DNA of 7,266 bases from an uncultured Oscillibacter sp. (GTDB lineage: Bacteria > Bacillota > Clostridia > Oscillospirales > Oscillospiraceae). Made by a program: the position numbers and the translations under genes. The DNA is taken from positions 1-7,266 of the forward strand of contig CAJFNE010000095.1 in assembly GCA_904393855.1 (NCBI GenBank). Reading direction: 5' to 3'. Position 1 is the first letter of the stretch, and every line of letters starts with the position of its first letter. Shown piece after piece: positions 5,364-7,266 of the stretch. Under the pieces are notes generated by a model that was not told the origin of the DNA, did no database searches, and was given only the letters and a program-made list of their open reading frames with translations.

Positions 5364-6605
5364 TTACACCTCCCATTTCTTGAAGAGCAGAGTGCCGTTG
5401 TGACCGCCGAAGCCCAGGGAATTGGACAGGGCGTAGCGGATGTCCGCCTGGCGGCCCTGGTTGGGCACCACGTCCAGGTCGCAGGCCGGGTCCGGCACCT
5501 GATAGTGGATGGTGGCGGGCAGGAAGCCATCCCGCAGGGCCAGGGCGGTGAAGATGGCCTCCACCGCGCCCGCCGCCCCCAGCATGTGGCCGGTCATGGA
5601 CTTCGTGGAGCTAATGGCCAGGCGGTAGGCATGCTCTCCGAACACCGCCTTGACGGCGGCGGTCTCCCCGGCGTCGTTCAAGGGGGTGGAGGTGCCGTGG
5701 GCGTTGATGTAGCCCACCTTCTCCGGTGCCACGCCGCCGTCCGCCAGGGCCAGGGCCATGGCCTTGGCGCCGCCGGAGCCGTCGGGCCGGGGTGCCGTCA
5801 TGTGGTAGGCGTCGCAGGTGGCGCCGTAGCCCACAATCTCCGCGTAGATCTTCGCTCCCCGGGCCAGGGCATGCTCCAGCTCCTCCAGCAGCAGGACGCC
5901 GGCGCCCTCGCCCATGACGAAGCCGCCGCGCTCCGCGTCAAAGGGGATGGAGGTCCGGTTGGGGTCCGGGTTCTGGCTCAGGGCCTTCATGGAGGTGAAG
6001 CCGCCGATGGCCAGGGGGGTGAGGCTGGCCTCCGTGCCGCCGCAAAGCATGCCGTCGGCGTAGCCGTCCCGGATATAGTGGAAGGCATCTCCCACGGCGT
6101 TGGTACCGCCGGCGCAGGCGGTCACCGGGCAGGTGCACATGCCCCGGAAGCCGGCGTCGATGGCCACCATGCCCGCCGCCATATTGCAGATGCCAGTGGG
6201 GATATAGAAAGGGGACACCCGGTCCCAGCCTTTTTCCCTGCCCCGGTCATGCTCGGCCTCCGTGATGGCGAGACCGCCGATGCCGCTGGAGATATTGACG
6301 CCCCAGCGGTCCGCCTCGTCCTCTCCCAAGGTGAGTCCGGCGTCCGCCAGGGCCTCCCGGGCGGACACCACCGCCATCTGGGTGAACCGGCCCATGCGTT
6401 TGGCCTCTGGCTTGCCCAGATAGCTCTCCGGGACGAAGCCCTTCACCTCCGCGGCCAGATGGACTTTCTGGTCGGAGGAGTCAAACTGGGTGATGGGTCC
6501 AATGCCGCAGACACCGTCCTTGGCGGCCTGCCAGCTCTCCGGCGCGGTGAGCCCCAGCGGCGTCACCGCGCCGATTCCGGTAATGACGACTCTCCGTCGT
6601 TCCAT
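5364..6605 (-). CDS. fabF: 3-oxoacyl-ACP synthase II, FabF
   Basis: FabF condenses malonyl-ACP with a growing acyl-ACP, releasing CO2, in the elongation cycle. The protein is 413 residues, the normal FabF length, and spans two thiolase-fold halves. It starts with the family signature MERRRVVITGIGAVTPLG. The catalytic triad is intact: Cys164 in TACAGGTN, His303 in NAHGTSTPLND, and His340 in STKSMTGHMLGAAG, with the conserved Lys335. The end (NSLGFGGHNGTLLFKKW) is typical. ATG 6605 is chosen because AGGAGG (6612-6617) lies 6 nt upstream. The frame is open as far as a GTG at 6794, but the extra 63 codons encode a low-similarity, basic stretch read through intergenic hairpins and are not part of the protein. 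It follows fabG after a 274-nt non-coding spacer and precedes fabZ by 2 nt. Confidence 0.98.
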   Translation of the reverse strand: MERRRVVITGIGAVTPLGLTAPESWQAAKDGVCGIGPITQFDSSDQKVHLAAEVKGFVPESYLGKPEAKRMGRFTQMAVVSAREALADAGLTLGEDEADRWGVNISSGIGGLAITEAEHDRGREKGWDRVSPFYIPTGICNMAAGMVAIDAGFRGMCTCPVTACAGGTNAVGDAFHYIRDGYADGMLCGGTEASLTPLAIGGFTSMKALSQNPDPNRTSIPFDAERGGFVMGEGAGVLLLEELEHALARGAKIYAEIVGYGATCDAYHMTAPRPDGSGGAKAMALALADGGVAPEKVGYINAHGTSTPLNDAGETAAVKAVFGEHAYRLAISSTKSMTGHMLGAAGAVEAIFTALALRDGFLPATIHYQVPDPACDLDVVPNQGRQADIRYALSNSLGFGGHNGTLLFKKWEV

Positions 6606-6696
6606 AGTGTACCTCCTGAAAATCGGATCACTTCTCCGCCTCCACCGGAGACAGATAAGGAAAAAGGGCCAGGAAAAAACATTGGTTTTTTTCCGG

Positions 6697-6872
6697 TTCT
6701 TCCGCCCAAAGGCGGAAGAAGAAATTGAAATCATTTTCGCCGCGGCGTGTACGTGGCGAAAATACGTTGACCCAAGCGCCCTGGGCGCGTTCACCAGTCC
6801 GCAGACTGGTGAGGGGGTTCAGCGGAGCCGGTGCCAACCGGCGGAGCGTCTAAGGGGGACATCGTCCCCCTT
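6697..6872. repeat. Tandem perfect hairpins in the fabG-fabF spacer
   Basis: The 274-nt gap between fabF and fabG holds no gene but five perfect inverted repeats in series: 6697-6706 with 6711-6720 (10 bp, CAAA loop); 6733-6741 with 6755-6763 (9 bp); 6791-6799 with 6804-6812 (9 bp, CGCA loop); 6827-6832 with 6837-6842 (6 bp, GCCA loop); 6852-6860 with 6864-6872 (9 bp, 3-nt loop). A short GC-rich one lies at 6776-6788. The direct repeat GCGGAGC (6822-6828, 6841-6847) flanks one arm set. None is followed by a clean U-tract on the minus strand, so they are not plain terminators. Possible roles are mRNA processing, stability or attenuation between fabG and fabF, or an intergenic repeat family. 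Confidence 0.75.
6721..6738. promoter_or_regulatory. AT-rich near-palindrome, candidate MarR-type operator
   Basis: GAAATTGAAATCATTTTC is an 18-bp near-palindrome: GAAATTGA and TCATTTTC are inverted repeats with one mismatch around a 2-bp centre. It stands out as AT-rich in a GC-rich region, about 115 bp upstream of fabF. Size and symmetry suit a MarR-type operator, but it does not match a FabT box from memory and no convincing promoter boxes lie beside it. Confidence 0.25.
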
Positions 6873-6879
6873 GGACGTC

Positions 6880-7266
6880 TCACATCGCCATGCCCCCATC
6901 CACAGCCAGCACCTGGCCGGTGACATAGGCGGCCTCGTCGCTGGCCAGGAAGGCCACGGCCTTCGCCACGTCCTCCGGCGCGCCCAGCCGGCCCATGGGG
7001 ATGGCGGCCAGGGTGGCGGTCTTGGCCGCCTCCGGCATGGCGGCGGTCATGTCTGTCGCGATGAAGCCGGGGGCCACTGCGTTGACGGTCACACCCCGGG
7101 AAGCCAGCTCCTTGGCCAGGGACTTGGTCATGCCGATGACGCCGGCCTTGCTGGCGGCGTAGTTCACCTGTCCCCCGTTGCCCCGGAGCCCCACCACGCT
7201 GGAGAGGTTCACGATCCGGCCGTACCGCTGCTTCATCATGATCCGGGACACCGCCTTCATGCACAG
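6880..7266 (-). CDS. fabG: 3-oxoacyl-ACP reductase FabG, C-terminal half (start outside window)
   Basis: FabG reduces 3-oxoacyl-ACP to 3-hydroxyacyl-ACP with NADPH, the step between FabF and FabZ. The window holds the last 128 codons of about 246; the frame is open to the final base (LCMKAVSRIM...), so the ATG at 7260 is internal. This half of the short-chain dehydrogenase fold shows the catalytic serine in IVNLSSVVG, the catalytic YxxxK in QVNYAASK, and VNAVAPGFIATDMT, the segment after beta-6. It ends in the FabG-type VTGQVLAVDGGMAM, a complete C-terminus. It is the upstream member of the operon here. In many Firmicutes acpP lies between fabG and fabF; no such gene is seen in the spacer here. 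A short-chain dehydrogenase of other specificity is possible from this half alone, but the fab context makes FabG very likely. Confidence 0.95.
   Translation of the reverse strand: MCMKAVSRIMMKQRYGRIVNLSSVVGLRGNGGQVNYAASKAGVIGMTKSLAKELASRGVTVNAVAPGFIATDMTAAMPEAAKTATLAAIPMGRLGAPEDVAKAVAFLASDEAAYVTGQVLAVDGGMAM

Noticed and set aside
5400..6728. A 442-codon open frame on the plus strand opposite fabF
   Set aside because: It is antisense to an intact, motif-complete fabF; long antisense frames are common in GC-rich coding DNA, and its composition (Gly/His/Val-rich, no motif) is that of a shadow.
6606..6794. A 63-codon N-terminal extension of FabF from GTG 6794
   Set aside because: FabF is full length from ATG 6605 with a well-placed ribosome binding site; the extension is translated hairpin sequence without similarity.
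6852..6872. Hairpin just after fabG as an intrinsic terminator
   Set aside because: On the minus strand the stem is followed by AGACGCTCC, with no U-tract; the operon probably continues into fabF.

Overview
The window looks like chromosomal DNA from a GC-rich, low-complexity-intergene Firmicute, most likely a gut Clostridia relative (Oscillospiraceae/Flavonifractor-like). This is inferred from strong GGAGG ribosome binding sites, a perfect CIRCE heat-shock operator, an adenine deaminase of the Firmicute type, and a fab cluster that ends in a MarR-type regulator. No mobile element, CRISPR array, tRNA or rRNA is visible.

Layout, left to right. (1) 1-1192, plus strand: the C-terminal two thirds of adenine deaminase (purine salvage), cut by the window edge. 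(2) 1193-1859, plus strand: a heat-shock unit made of a perfect CIRCE element, a long leader able to form alternative RNA folds (one covers the ribosome binding site), and a small heat-shock protein of the Hsp20 family, closed by an intrinsic terminator. (3) 1958-3323, minus strand: an aldo/keto reductase whose C-terminal ferredoxin-like part has lost nearly all of its cluster cysteines, preceded by a 61-codon remnant of a second, different aldo/keto reductase. (4) 3440-4372, plus strand: a LysR-type regulator divergent from the reductases, with a dyad-rich shared promoter region and its own strong terminator. (5) 4434-7266, minus strand: a type II fatty acid synthesis operon read as fabG (partial) - fabF - fabZ - marR. 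fabF and fabZ are separated by only 2 nt, and the fabZ ribosome binding site lies inside the last codons of fabF.

How the parts work together. FabG (beta-ketoacyl-ACP reductase), FabF (condensing enzyme) and FabZ (dehydratase) catalyse three of the four steps of the elongation cycle. The MarR protein at the end of the operon is a good candidate for its lipid-responsive regulator (FabT-like, inferred from position and family). The LysR protein probably controls the divergent reductase genes. Hsp20 is probably under HrcA control through CIRCE.

Most of the window is ordinary metabolism. The parts worth a second look are the hsp20 leader, the reductase with degenerate Fe-S motifs and its neighbouring remnant, and the 274-nt fabG-fabF spacer. 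That spacer holds a run of perfect hairpins instead of a gene, plus one AT-rich near-palindrome. I did not find a clearly new multi-gene system.
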